This document shows, piece after piece, positions 41,645-50,211 of a stretch of 64,000 bases of DNA (the first letter of the stretch is position 1; each line of letters opens with the position of its first letter). The position numbers were made by a program, and so were the translations under genes. The DNA is taken from positions 8,990,001 through 9,054,000 of the forward strand of contig NZ_CP107880.1 of NCBI RefSeq assembly GCF_036013745.1. The letters run 5' to 3'. The notes beneath the pieces are model-generated. The model made no database searches. It worked only from the letters and a program-made list of their open reading frames with translations, and was not told where the DNA came from. This stretch comes from Streptomyces sp. NBC_00483. Lineage in GTDB: Bacteria > Actinomycetota > Actinomycetes > Streptomycetales > Streptomycetaceae.

Positions 41645-42810
41645 CAGTAGGACCTCGGCAGACCGAGCACGTGCTGGGCAACGTAGTTGAGGACCATCTC
41701 CTGGCTGACGGGGGCCAGGCGCATGAGCCGGGACTCCCGGAAGTACCGCTCGACGTGGTATTCCTTCGCGTATCCCATGCCGCCCAGTGTCTGGACGGAG
41801 GCGTCAGCGGCCTGGAAACCGGCGTCGGCGCACAGCCACTTGGCCATGTTCGCCTCGCGGGCACAGTGCAGGCCCTGGTCGTAGCGCCAGGCGGCGTTGC
41901 GGGCCATGAGCCGGGCGGCGTCCAGGCGGGTGAGTGCCTCGGCGAGCGGGAAGGCGATGCCCTGGTTGCGGCCGATCGGGCGGTCGAAGACGACGCGGTC
42001 CTTGGCGTACTGGGTCGCCACATCCAGAGCGGCACGGCCGATGCCGAGCGCCTCGTGGGCGAGCAGGATCCGTTCGGGGTTGAGTCCGTCCAACAGGTAG
42101 CGGAATCCCTGGCCCTCCTCGCCGATGCGGGCGGTGGCGGGCACTCGCAGGCCGTCGATGAAGATCTCGTTGGAGGCGACGGCATTGCGGCCCATCTTGG
42201 GGATCGGCCGGATGTCCATGGCGGTGCGGTCGATGTCGACCAGGAAGACGGAGAGCCCGTCAGTGGGCTTGGTGACCTCGTTACGGGGTGTGGTGCGGGC
42301 CAGCAGCACCATCTTCTGCGAGTCCCCGGCCTTGGTGATCCAGATCTTGCGGCCGTCGATGACGTAGTGGTCACCGTCACGGCGGGCGAACGTGGAGACG
42401 CGGGTGGTGTCGGTGCCGGCGTCGGGTTCCGTGACTCCGAAGCACACGTGCAGGTCGCCGGTGACGGCCTGCGGCAGGACCTCGCGGCGTAGCTGCTCAC
42501 TGCCGTGCTTGGCCAGGACGTTGAGCCCGAAGATGGTCAGGTGCATGGTGCTGCAGCCGTTCATGCCCGCTCCGGAGGCGGCCACCTCTTCCAGCAGGAG
42601 AGCGGCTTCCAGGACACCCAGGCCGCCGCCCCCGTACTCCTCGGGTACGGCGATGCCGAGCCAGCCGGCCTTGGCGAACGCCTCGTAGAACTGCCAGGGG
42701 AATTCGGCACGTTGGTCCTGCTGCGCCCAGTAGTCGGGGTGGAAGGACCGGGCCAGGTCACGGACTCCCGACTGGATGTCCTGCTGCTGTGTGGTCAGTT
42801 CGAAGTCCAT
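41644..42810 (-). CDS. Acyl-CoA dehydrogenase
   Basis: 388 aa from ATG 42810; its stop overlaps the CoA-transferase start codon region. ACAD motifs: CFGVTEPDAGTDTTRVSTFA, WITKAGDSQKMVLLARTT, VFDRPIGRNQGIAFPLAEALT, and QTLGGMGYAKEYHVERYFRESRLMRLAPVSQEMVLNYVAQHVLG at the flavin/C-terminal side, where a Glu base would be expected near residue 365. FAD-dependent alpha,beta-dehydrogenation of a short acyl-CoA. It may allow the pathway to start from a saturated diacid such as methylsuccinate. Confidence 0.88.
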   Translation of the reverse strand: MDFELTTQQQDIQSGVRDLARSFHPDYWAQQDQRAEFPWQFYEAFAKAGWLGIAVPEEYGGGGLGVLEAALLLEEVAASGAGMNGCSTMHLTIFGLNVLAKHGSEQLRREVLPQAVTGDLHVCFGVTEPDAGTDTTRVSTFARRDGDHYVIDGRKIWITKAGDSQKMVLLARTTPRNEVTKPTDGLSVFLVDIDRTAMDIRPIPKMGRNAVASNEIFIDGLRVPATARIGEEGQGFRYLLDGLNPERILLAHEALGIGRAALDVATQYAKDRVVFDRPIGRNQGIAFPLAEALTRLDAARLMARNAAWRYDQGLHCAREANMAKWLCADAGFQAADASVQTLGGMGYAKEYHVERYFRESRLMRLAPVSQEMVLNYVAQHVLGLPRSY

Positions 42811-42817
42811 GTTGCTG

Positions 42818-43681
42818 TCACTTCCTCGTGTGGTGAGCCGTGTGGTTGCCGGCGACGGAGGGCGGTTCGTCGTCGGCCGACTCAAGTGCGGCGAGCACCG
42901 AGCGCGCGTGGGCCAGGACGGGGGCGTCGACCATGCGGCCCCCGTGCCGGAAGACGGCGCCACGGATCTCGGCCGCCGCGAGGACCTCGCGGGCCCATCG
43001 GCTCTCGGCCTCGGTGGGCGCGAACGCGGCGCGGATGGGGGCCACATGACTGGGGTGGATGCAGGCCTTGGCGCGGAAGCCGACGGCCACGGCGTCCTCC
43101 GCCTCGACCGCCAGGCCTTCGAGGTCGGAGATGTCGAGGTGGACGGCGTCAACGGCGTACTTGTGGGCGGCGGTTGCGGCGAGGAGGACCTGTGTCCGCG
43201 TATGGAGGACGACACCGCGGTAGCCGCCGCCCGGGCCGCGGCTGGAGCGGCCGCCCAGGTCCGCGATCAGGTCTTCCCCGCCCCACATGAGGCCGGCACA
43301 GTTGTCGGTGCGGGCGAGGGACTCGGCGGCCAGCACCCCGGCCGCGGTCTCGCACAGGGCGAGGACGGCGCGCGGTGCGCAGGCGCGCACGTCGGCCGCG
43401 GAGCCGGCTTTGGGGAGCATGACCATGGTGTGTGCGGGCAGCGCCGCCAGGTCGTCCTTGCCCCATGGTGTGTCGAGGGCGTTGATGCGTACGAAGGTGT
43501 GTGCCGGGTCGAGCTCGAGGAGGGCTCGCACGACGGACTGGCGGGCGCCGTCCTTGTCCGCAGGGGCCACGGCGTCCTCGAGGTCGAGGACGATGCTGTC
43601 GGCGCGGGCGGCGGCCTTGGCGTACCGATCCGGCCGGTCAGCGGGGCAGAACAGCAGGGTGGGGCCCTTGAGCGCACTCAT
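42818..43681 (-). CDS. CitE-like lyase (HpcH/HpaI aldolase family)
   Basis: 287 aa, ATG 43681, overlapping the MaoC stop by four bases. CitE fold: [40 protein letters not shown] (Asp/Glu metal ligands and Arg), [24 protein letters not shown] (Glu), [14 protein letters not shown], and [25 protein letters not shown]. It cleaves a beta-hydroxyacyl-CoA of the citramalyl- or malyl-CoA type to acetyl-CoA plus a keto acid. This is the last step of itaconate breakdown ((S)-citramalyl-CoA lyase) and also resembles mycobacterial Rv2498c. Confidence 0.87.
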   Translation of the reverse strand: MSALKGPTLLFCPADRPDRYAKAAARADSIVLDLEDAVAPADKDGARQSVVRALLELDPAHTFVRINALDTPWGKDDLAALPAHTMVMLPKAGSAADVRACAPRAVLALCETAAGVLAAESLARTDNCAGLMWGGEDLIADLGGRSSRGPGGGYRGVVLHTRTQVLLAATAAHKYAVDAVHLDISDLEGLAVEAEDAVAVGFRAKACIHPSHVAPIRAAFAPTEAESRWAREVLAAAEIRGAVFRHGGRMVDAPVLAHARSVLAALESADDEPPSVAGNHTAHHTRK

Positions 43682-44184
43682 TGCCCTTCCCCTGCTGCCG
43701 AGTTGGCCGGGGTGCGCCGCATCAGAGCCACGCGCTGCACGACGGCGACCAGTTCACCGCGCTGATTGCGGCCGCGGTGCTCGAAGGTGACCACGCCGTT
43801 GTCGGGGCGCGAGGCGGACGAGCGCTTGGCGATGACCTCGGTCTCGGCGTAGAGGGTGTCTCCGTGGAACACCGGAGCGGGAAAGGTGACTTGTTCGAAG
43901 CCCAGGTTGGCGACTGTCGTGCCCTGGGTGAGCTGGCCGACGCTGAGGCCCACGACGGTGGAGAGCGTGAGCAGGCTGTTGACCAGGCGTTTCCCGAACT
44001 CGGTGTCGGCGGCGGCGTGTTCGTCCAGGTGGAGGCTCTGGGGGTTCATGGTCAGCGTGGTGAAGAACGTGTTGTCGGCTTCGCCGAGGGTGCGTCCGGG
44101 CCGGTGCGCGTAGCGCACACCCGGTTCCAGTTCCTCGAAGTACAGCCCGCGCTGGGTGATCTCGGTGTGCTGCTCGGTGTGCAT
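43678..44184 (-). CDS. MaoC-family enoyl-CoA hydratase (itaconyl/mesaconyl-CoA hydratase-like)
   Basis: 168 aa from ATG 44184; an in-frame ATG at 44211 would add nine residues. Hot-dog hydratase: [56 protein letters not shown] with the Asp/His hydratase dyad region ([12 protein letters not shown]) and [27 protein letters not shown]. The ADN...NPxxLHxD pattern is that of mesaconyl- and itaconyl-CoA hydratases. It is the first gene of the operon; one IclR operator copy lies at its start codon. Confidence 0.87.
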   Translation of the reverse strand: MHTEQHTEITQRGLYFEELEPGVRYAHRPGRTLGEADNTFFTTLTMNPQSLHLDEHAAADTEFGKRLVNSLLTLSTVVGLSVGQLTQGTTVANLGFEQVTFPAPVFHGDTLYAETEVIAKRSSASRPDNGVVTFEHRGRNQRGELVAVVQRVALMRRTPANSAAGEGQ

Positions 44185-44194
44185 GACGATGTCC

Positions 44195-44306
44195 GTTCGT
44201 ATTTGCGTCATCGCGTTCGCAGATACGATCAACGTAGGCGGGCGGCTGCAGCCGGTCAAGAGTCGACCGGGACCTTCGGTGACGGATAGGGTTCGTAGAT
44301 ACGAAC
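44195..44306. promoter_or_regulatory. Three IclR-type operator copies between MaoC and IclR genes
   Basis: GTTCGTAGATACGAAC (44291-44306) is a perfect palindrome (7+2+7) just ahead of the IclR ribosome site. GTTCGCAGATACGATC (44215-44230) and the weaker GTTCGTATTTGCGTCA (44195-44210) are 20 bp apart at the MaoC start. Confidence 0.7.
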
Positions 44307-44323
44307 TGAGAAGGAGGGTCACC

Positions 44324-45055
44324 GTGGCCGAGACCGTCGCCAAGGCGCACCGGACCGTCAGCCGGGTGACCGACATCCTCGAGATCGTCGCGCAGCGGGA
44401 CGGCGCCCGCATGCACGAACTCTCCACCGCCCTCGACGCCCCGAAGTCCTCGGTCTTCGGTCTGGTCAAGGGGCTGGTGTCGACGGGGTATCTGGTCGAG
44501 GAGCACGGCGTCTACTCACTCGGGCCCGCGCTCGCGAATCTGCTGTCGCAGCCGTCCCTGGACGTGGCCGGGGCCGCGCAGCCCAGCCTCGACGCGCTGC
44601 GCGAGCAGTTCCAGGAGACGGCGATGCTCGGCGTGGCGGTTGGGGACTCCGTCGTGTACCTGGCCTCCGCCGAATCGCAGCAGTTGATCCGGTACTCGGC
44701 GCCCATCCGTGTCCGCCGCCCGCTGTATCCGCCGAGCGCGGGCAAGGTCATCCTGGCGTACCGGACCGCGGCGCAGCGCGAGGCCTACCTGCGCGATGCG
44801 CTTCTGGATTCGGGCACCTACCGGGCCGCGCTCGACGAGCTCGCCGCCGTGCGCACCGGTGGCGTGGCGTTCAACAGGGGCGAGACGCTCCCCGACGTCA
44901 GCGCGGCGGCCCGTCCGATCGTCGTGCAGGGTGCGGTGCGCGGCGTCATCTCGGTCGCCGGCCCCACCCAGCGCATCGCGGAGCATCTCCCCGCCATCGC
45001 GGACGCGCTCACCGGTGCGGTGGCCGCGGCGGCGGCGCGGCTGGGCGACCGGTAG
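44324..45055 (+). CDS. IclR-family transcriptional regulator
   Basis: 243 aa from GTG 44324 behind AAGGAGGG. N-terminal winged helix ([56 protein letters not shown]) and C-terminal effector domain ([66 protein letters not shown]). It should bind the GTTCGTAnnTACGAAC sites flanking it and respond to a small acid or CoA ester. It is divergent from the four-gene catabolic operon and ahead of the transporter gene. Confidence 0.9.
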   Translation: MAETVAKAHRTVSRVTDILEIVAQRDGARMHELSTALDAPKSSVFGLVKGLVSTGYLVEEHGVYSLGPALANLLSQPSLDVAGAAQPSLDALREQFQETAMLGVAVGDSVVYLASAESQQLIRYSAPIRVRRPLYPPSAGKVILAYRTAAQREAYLRDALLDSGTYRAALDELAAVRTGGVAFNRGETLPDVSAAARPIVVQGAVRGVISVAGPTQRIAEHLPAIADALTGAVAAAAARLGDR

Positions 45056-45204
45056 CCACACCCCCGTTCCTCCCCTTGGCTCGCCGGGGTGCGGTCCTCG
45101 CGCCTCGGTGCATCGGCATGCCCTGACGCGCCGCCAACGGCCGGACGGCGCCCCGGGATTGCGCCGTGCCGACTCCTTGACGCCCTCTTCAGCGCTCACT
45201 TAGC

Positions 45205-45240
45205 CTTCGCATATCCGAGTCATGGTTCGTATATAAGAAC
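45205..45240 (+). promoter_or_regulatory. Two IclR-type operator copies upstream of the MHS symporter
   Basis: GTTCGTATATAAGAAC (45225-45240), and 20 bp before it CTTCGCATATCCGAGT (45205-45220). Same motif and same 20-bp step as at the MaoC start, linking the transporter to the IclR regulon. Confidence 0.6.
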
Positions 45241-45351
45241 CGCACACATGCTGAATGACTGTCTGGTCCTGCCCCAGGACTCCCGCTCCTCCGGGCTCCG
45301 ACGCGCCGCACGCACGGTCCGCGTCCGGCTCGGCACCGAAAGAAGAGGGAC

Positions 45352-46674
45352 ATGGCACGTACGCTCGATGAAGAGCGCATCACTGCTTCGCGGGCACCGA
45401 AAGGTGTGCGCTCGGCCGTTGTCGCGGGTTCCGCGATGGAGTGGTTCGACTTCTACCTCTATGCCTCGATGGCCGCCCTGGTGTTCGGGAAGGTGTTCTT
45501 CCCCGCCGGGGAACCCGCGTTGGCCACCATGGCCGCGCTCGGCACCTTCGCGGTGGGGTTCTTCGCCCGCCCCGTTGGCGGCATCGTGTTCGGAATGATG
45601 GGCGACCGGCTGGGTCGCAAGAAGGTGTTGTCCCTGACCTTCACGCTCATGGGAGCCTCCTCCGCGTGCATCGGCCTGCTGCCGAGCTACGCCTCCATCG
45701 GTGTCATGGCCCCGGTCCTGCTCATCCTGCTGCGCCTGCTCCAAGGTCTCGGCGCGGGAGCCGAGTTCGGCGGCGCGATCGCCGTGGCGTACGAGCATGC
45801 GGACGCCAAGTCCCGCGGCCGGCAGGGGTCCTGGCCCGCGCTCGGGGTGAACGTCGGCCTGCTCGCCTCGTCCCTCACGGTCGCCGGCCTCACCAGCATG
45901 AACGATGACTTCCTGTACAGCGTCGGCTGGCGGATCCCGTTCGTCCTCAGCTTCCTCCTCGTCGGCATCGGCCTGTGGGTGCGCCGCAACCTGCCCGAGA
46001 CACCCGCCTTCCAGGAGATGACACACCAGGAACGGACCCGCCCCGAGCGGAAGAAGAACCCGCTCATTCAGCTCTTCAGAACGGACTGGCGGGGCCTCGC
46101 CGTCGTCATGGCCATCACCATCGGCTACAACGGTGTCAGCTACACCTTCAAAACGTTCTCGCTGTCCTACCTCACCGACTTCCAGGGCGTCTCCGCCAGC
46201 GTCGGCGCCCTGGGCATCAGCATCGCGAGCTGCTGCTCACTCGTCACGGTGCCGCTGGCGGGCCGACTGAGCGACGCCATCGGCTCGAAGAAGGTGGTCA
46301 TCGTCAGCGCCGTTGCCACCGCCGCGCTGGCCTTCCCGTTCTTCTGGCTACTGGACACGCGGAACAACTGGCTGATCTGGCTCGGACTCACGCTTGCCAC
46401 CGGCATCACGGTGCCCGCGCTGCTCTCCGCCCAAGGCGCCTTCCTCGCCCGCCAGTTCCCGCCCGCGGTACGGGGGACTGGCCTGGGCACCGGGCGAGAG
46501 GTGGGCGGAGCGTTCTCCGGCGGCCTCGCGCCGCTCGCGGCCTTCGCCATCGTGCAGGCGTCACCGTCCCACGCGACGTGGGGTGTCTCGTTGCTGTTCC
46601 TTGCGGGTGCGCTGTTCATCGGCGTCGGGGCGGTCTGTGACCAGAGCAGGCGGTACAGCAGCGACTTGAACTGA
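45352..46674 (+). CDS. MHS-family organic-acid:H+ symporter (MFS)
   Basis: 440 aa, ATG 45352 behind AGAGGG. Metabolite:H+ symporter family: SAMEWFDFYLYASMAALVFGKVFFP at TM1, FAVGFFARPVGGIVFGMMGDRLGRKKVLSLTFTLMG (motif A), LLRLLQGLGAGAEFGGAIAVAYEHADAKSRGRQGSWPALG, and ETPAFQEM before the central loop. Relatives import alpha-ketoglutarate, shikimate, citrate or proline. Under IclR operators it would import the acid used by the neighbouring CoA-transferase pathway. Confidence 0.88.
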   Translation: MARTLDEERITASRAPKGVRSAVVAGSAMEWFDFYLYASMAALVFGKVFFPAGEPALATMAALGTFAVGFFARPVGGIVFGMMGDRLGRKKVLSLTFTLMGASSACIGLLPSYASIGVMAPVLLILLRLLQGLGAGAEFGGAIAVAYEHADAKSRGRQGSWPALGVNVGLLASSLTVAGLTSMNDDFLYSVGWRIPFVLSFLLVGIGLWVRRNLPETPAFQEMTHQERTRPERKKNPLIQLFRTDWRGLAVVMAITIGYNGVSYTFKTFSLSYLTDFQGVSASVGALGISIASCCSLVTVPLAGRLSDAIGSKKVVIVSAVATAALAFPFFWLLDTRNNWLIWLGLTLATGITVPALLSAQGAFLARQFPPAVRGTGLGTGREVGGAFSGGLAPLAAFAIVQASPSHATWGVSLLFLAGALFIGVGAVCDQSRRYSSDLN

Positions 46675-46841
46675 GCGGCCCTGATGAGAGAGCGCGCGGG
46701 AGCCGTCCCCCTGGAGAGCTACGTGTAAGTGGGCTCCGTGGGGTGACGATCGCGGGCCGCAGGCTCCGTAGCGTTCGTGCGGTCGGCGTGACGCCGATGC
46801 CGTATCTCTCCCAGACCTTGCTCGCCTTCCTGGAGGCCCTC

Positions 46842-47654
46842 GTGTACCGCTCGATCAAGGTGGCTGCCGCTGCCGTCATGTTCTGCGCGGCAGGCGCCGT
46901 GGCCGGTGGGGGCATTGTCGGATACGGGAATGTCGGAGCCAAGGCGCAGTCGCTGTCGGAGTCCGTCGCGGACGCGGTGCAGGGCAAGGGGGTGTCCAGT
47001 GGTGGGGACTCGTTCCTGGGGACCAAGAAGGTCCGTGTCGACGGTAACTCGGTCAACGTCTCGTGTTCCGGTCGATCGACGGGCCGTACGCCCGCGGTCA
47101 TGCTGATGGCCGGCGGGGGAGACGGGCTGGACACGATGGCCGGTCTACAGAAGACCCTGAGTAAAAAGGCTCGGGTCTGCTCCTACGACCGGCTCGGCGA
47201 GGGCAAGAGCGACAAGCCGAAGGGCGCCCAGACCGTCGACGACAGCGGCAAGATCCTGACGGGCGTGCTCGACCGGATCGTCGGGGACGGTCCGGTCGGC
47301 CTGGCCGGTCACTCCATGGGCGGGTTCATCGCGGCCCGGTACGCCCCCGATCACCGGGACCGGGTCAAGGGGCTGGTCCATCTGGACGCCACGATCCCGG
47401 CTCTGACCGCCGGTATCAACAAGGCGATTCCTGCGTTTGCGACCGACGCCGCAGCCGAACTGCGCGACCAGACCATCGCGGTGAACAAGGGTCAGAACCC
47501 GGAGAAGTTCGTGATCGACGATGGCGAGGTGCGCTCCCCGCGCAGCAGCATCAGCACCGCCGCCGGAAGCGGGCACTACATCCACGTCGACCGACCTGAC
47601 ATCGCCGTCAAGGCCGTCCAGCGTGTCACCGCGCAGGCCGCGGCCCACCAATAG
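46842..47654 (+). CDS. Exported alpha/beta hydrolase with a shortened lid/acid region
   Basis: 270 aa from GTG 46842 behind GGAGG; longer in-frame starts lack ribosome sites. Signal-anchor YRSIKVAAAAVMFCAAGAVAGGGIVGYG, then an alpha/beta hydrolase core: VMLMAGGGDGLDTM (oxyanion side), VCSYDRLGEGKSDKP, GLAGHSMGGFIAARYAPDH (nucleophile Ser) and AGSGHYIHVDRPDIAV (His). Between the lid and the His only about 25 residues remain (NPEKFVIDDGEVRSPRSS). The strand that normally carries the catalytic acid is not visible, so an internal deletion is possible. Substrate unknown. Confidence 0.7.
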   Translation: MYRSIKVAAAAVMFCAAGAVAGGGIVGYGNVGAKAQSLSESVADAVQGKGVSSGGDSFLGTKKVRVDGNSVNVSCSGRSTGRTPAVMLMAGGGDGLDTMAGLQKTLSKKARVCSYDRLGEGKSDKPKGAQTVDDSGKILTGVLDRIVGDGPVGLAGHSMGGFIAARYAPDHRDRVKGLVHLDATIPALTAGINKAIPAFATDAAAELRDQTIAVNKGQNPEKFVIDDGEVRSPRSSISTAAGSGHYIHVDRPDIAVKAVQRVTAQAAAHQ

Positions 47655-47787
47655 GCGCCTCCAGGCACCTTTAGTACTTCGGCCTCGGAGGCGTGGACAT
47701 GAGGCGTGTCAGGCAACTGCCGCAGGTCACAGCGGTCACGTTCATCGGCGGCCAGGGCCGCGCGAAGCCCACGCTTACACTCTCCCG

Positions 47788-48914
47788 GTGAGCACTCCTC
47801 GGTGGGTCCCGGAGCAGTGGCGCCGGGTCGGGCCCGCGGTCTGGTATCCCGTGCTCGGTGTGGTGTTCCTGGCGGCGTCGTTCGTGCCGGAGTTGCACAG
47901 CCAGGGGACGGTGCTCGGGAGTGTGCCGAACCGGCCCTTCGACGCGCTGGCCGGTGGCCTGCCTTGCCCTGGTGTCGCTCGGCTTCGTTGTCGACCAACT
48001 CCGCGGCTACCACACGTTCGCGGGGAGCGCGCTGCCCATCGCGCTGCTGACCGTCGCGTCCCGGCTGGACAGTCGCCGGCGCGTCACCGTGCTCTGCTGC
48101 TCCGCGGCGTTCGTCCTGCTGTCGGTCGCCATCCACTGGCTGGGGCCGGGCGATCCGCTCGTCGAGTTCGTGTTGTTCTATCTGGCGCTGGTCCTCGCGT
48201 GGGGCATCCGGAGTGTGGATGCGCGCAGGCCGGCTCGCGGAGGCCGAACGCTGCCGCCGCGTCGCCGAGGAGACCCTCGTCGCCGAACGCACCCGCATCG
48301 CCCGCGAGCTCCACGACGTGGTCACCCATCATGTGACGGCGATGGTGGTGCAGGCGGAGGCCGCCCGCTATCTGACCGCCGCCCCCGAGCGTCTCGACCA
48401 GACCTTGAGCGCCGTCAGTGACACCGGCCGGCGGGCCATTACCGACCTGCGGCACCTGCTCGACCTGCTCAACCCCGACCACGGCACCGAGGCCGACGGC
48501 GGCGCGGGCGCCGAGCCCAGGACGCCGGCCGTCGGCAGGCTCCTCACCCTCGTCGAGCAGACCCGCCGGGCCGGGCAGCCGGTGGAGTTCACCGAGGAGG
48601 GCACGCCCGCCGAATCGACCGGCAGCGCCGACCTCGTCGCCTACCGGATCGTGCAGGAAGCCCTGACGAACGCACTCAAGTACGCTCACGGCAGGCGCAC
48701 TTCGGTCCAGGCGAAGCACGGGGGAAGGGCGATCACCGTGGAGGTCCGCACGGACGGTCGTGGATCGTCGACCGCATCCACGGGAGGCGGCGGCCGCGGT
48801 CTGGCCGGGCTCCGCGAGCGGGTCGATGTCCTGGGCGGAGAGTTCAGCGCGCACCCGCAGACGGGCGGCGGCTTCGTCGTACGGGCCCGGATACCCGGCG
48901 GGAGCGCATCGTGA
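47788..48914 (+). pseudogene. Disrupted NarL-type sensor histidine kinase (two frameshifts)
   Basis: GTG 47788 opens a membrane domain (WYPVLGVVFLAASFVPELHS) that breaks after RPFDALAG near 47955. The homologous reading continues in another frame (WPVACLALVSLGFVVDQLRGYHTFAGSALPIALLT...VLAWGIRSVDAR) to about 48225 and then in the third frame (AGRLAEAERCRRVAEETLVAERTRIARELHDVVTHHVTAMVVQAEAARYL). The third part holds an intact DHp His (ELHDVVTHH) and ATPase (VQEALTNALKYAHG, GGRGLAGLRERV). An ATG at 48213 could still make a soluble 233-aa kinase core. The first break looks like a deletion of about a dozen residues rather than a base-call error. Confidence 0.75.
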
Positions 48915-49570
48915 CCGAGCCCGTCCGAGTACTGGTCTGCGACGACCAAGTACTGGTCCGCACCGGCCTGGTGACCATCATCGACGCCCAGCCCGACCTG
49001 GAAGTGGTGGGCGAGTGCGGGGACGGCAAGACGGCCGTCGACCTTGCCGAACGACTGCGTCCTGACGTCGTGTTGATGGACGTACGCATGCCGGTGCTCG
49101 ACGGCATCGAGGCGCCCCGGCGGCTCGCCGGTTCCGGGGTGCGGCATCCCGTCAAGGCGCTCGTCGTCACCACGTTCAACCTGGACGAGTACGTCTACGA
49201 GGCACTGCGCGCCGGGGCGAGCGGATTCCTCCTCAAGGACGCGCCGCCGGCCCAACTGCTCCTGGGGATACGGACCGTGGCCACCGGCGCGGCCCTCCTC
49301 GACCCCGAGGTGACACGTCAGCTCGTGGGCAGATACGCCGCCCGGATCCGGCCCGCCGAGGACACCGCGCCCGACATTCCGCTGACACCGCGCGAACTGG
49401 AGGTCCTGCTCCTCATCGCGGACGGCCTGTCCAACAGCGAGATCGCCGCAGCCCTCCTGTTGAGCCAGGAGACCGTCAAGACGTTCGTCTCCCGCATCCT
49501 CGCCAAACTCGGCCTCCGCGACCGCGTCCAGGCGGTCGTCTATGCCTATCGCCGGGGGCTGGTGACCTGA
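48911..49570 (+). CDS. NarL/LuxR-family response regulator
   Basis: 219 aa from GTG 48911, overlapping the kinase stop. Receiver domain VRVLVCDDQVLVRTGL, phospho-acceptor Asp in DVVLMDVRMPVLDG, Lys in SGFLLKDAPPAQLL; the LuxR helix-turn-helix TPRELEVLLLIADGLSNSEIAAALLLSQETVKTFVSRILAKL. It is the cognate partner of the broken kinase; still intact, so it may respond to the kinase core fragment or to other kinases. Target genes unknown. Confidence 0.9.
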   Translation: MTEPVRVLVCDDQVLVRTGLVTIIDAQPDLEVVGECGDGKTAVDLAERLRPDVVLMDVRMPVLDGIEAPRRLAGSGVRHPVKALVVTTFNLDEYVYEALRAGASGFLLKDAPPAQLLLGIRTVATGAALLDPEVTRQLVGRYAARIRPAEDTAPDIPLTPRELEVLLLIADGLSNSEIAAALLLSQETVKTFVSRILAKLGLRDRVQAVVYAYRRGLVT

Positions 49571-49640
49571 GGCGACGGCGCGGATGCGGGGTCCGTGCGC
49601 CGGACAGCGGATTTTGGAAGCCGTGCGCAAACCCCTTGCC

Positions 49641-49666
49641 CAATGGTCAAGAAACGTTGACCATTG
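49641..49666. promoter_or_regulatory. Perfect 10-bp inverted repeat, likely ArsR-type autoregulatory operator
   Basis: CAATGGTCAA (49641-49650) and TTGACCATTG (49657-49666) with a six-base spacer, ending five bases before the ATG of the HTH regulator. A bound repressor would block initiation of its own transcript and the downstream MFS gene. Confidence 0.7.
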
Positions 49667-49671
49667 CTCGC

Positions 49672-50211
49672 ATGCCCACCGACGATACTGCCGAGACCAT
49701 TCACGTCACCACGGATGACCAGCTGCGCGCCGTCTCCAATCGCACACGTCACCGGATCATGGCCGTGCTCCGCTTCGAGCCTGCGACGATCACGCAGATC
49801 GCCGAGCGGGTCGGCCTCGCGAAGGGAAGTTCCAGCTACCACGTGCGGCTGCTGGAGCGGGCCGGTCTGGTCAAGGTGGTGCGGACGCGGAAGGTACGGG
49901 GAGTCACCGAGCGGTACTACGCGATGGCCGCGCGGTCGATCGTGCTGCCGGATCCGGGCGAGGGAGGTCCGGATGTGCTGATGCGGCATGCGGTGGCGGA
50001 CCTGGAGGCGTCTCCGGCGGATGGCGAGCGGCACGTTCGGATGGCGCATCTGCGGCTCACCGACGAGCAGTTCGCAGACCTGGGGGCGCGGCTTGAGGCG
50101 CTTGCGGACGAGTATCGGGAGCTGTCCGATCAGTCGCTGCCGGACGCGTCACTCGTCTTCGCACTGTTCCACCCGGCATCGGGCGAGCGGGCCGGGGGGG
50201 ATGTCAAGTGA
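49672..50211 (+). CDS. ArsR-like winged-helix transcriptional regulator
   Basis: 179 aa from ATG 49672; in-frame alternatives at 49636/49642 would read through the operator. Winged helix at about 17-85 (LRAVSNRTRHRIMAVLRFEPATITQIAERVGLAKGSSSYHVRLLERAGLVKVVRTRKVRGVTERYYAM), then a helical C-terminal domain (LTDEQFADLGARLEALADEYRELSDQ) typical of the ArsR-type regulators that sit before MFS pumps. It overlaps the MFS gene by four bases (GTGA). It probably represses the pair until an inducer drug binds. Confidence 0.88.
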   Translation: MPTDDTAETIHVTTDDQLRAVSNRTRHRIMAVLRFEPATITQIAERVGLAKGSSSYHVRLLERAGLVKVVRTRKVRGVTERYYAMAARSIVLPDPGEGGPDVLMRHAVADLEASPADGERHVRMAHLRLTDEQFADLGARLEALADEYRELSDQSLPDASLVFALFHPASGERAGGDVK

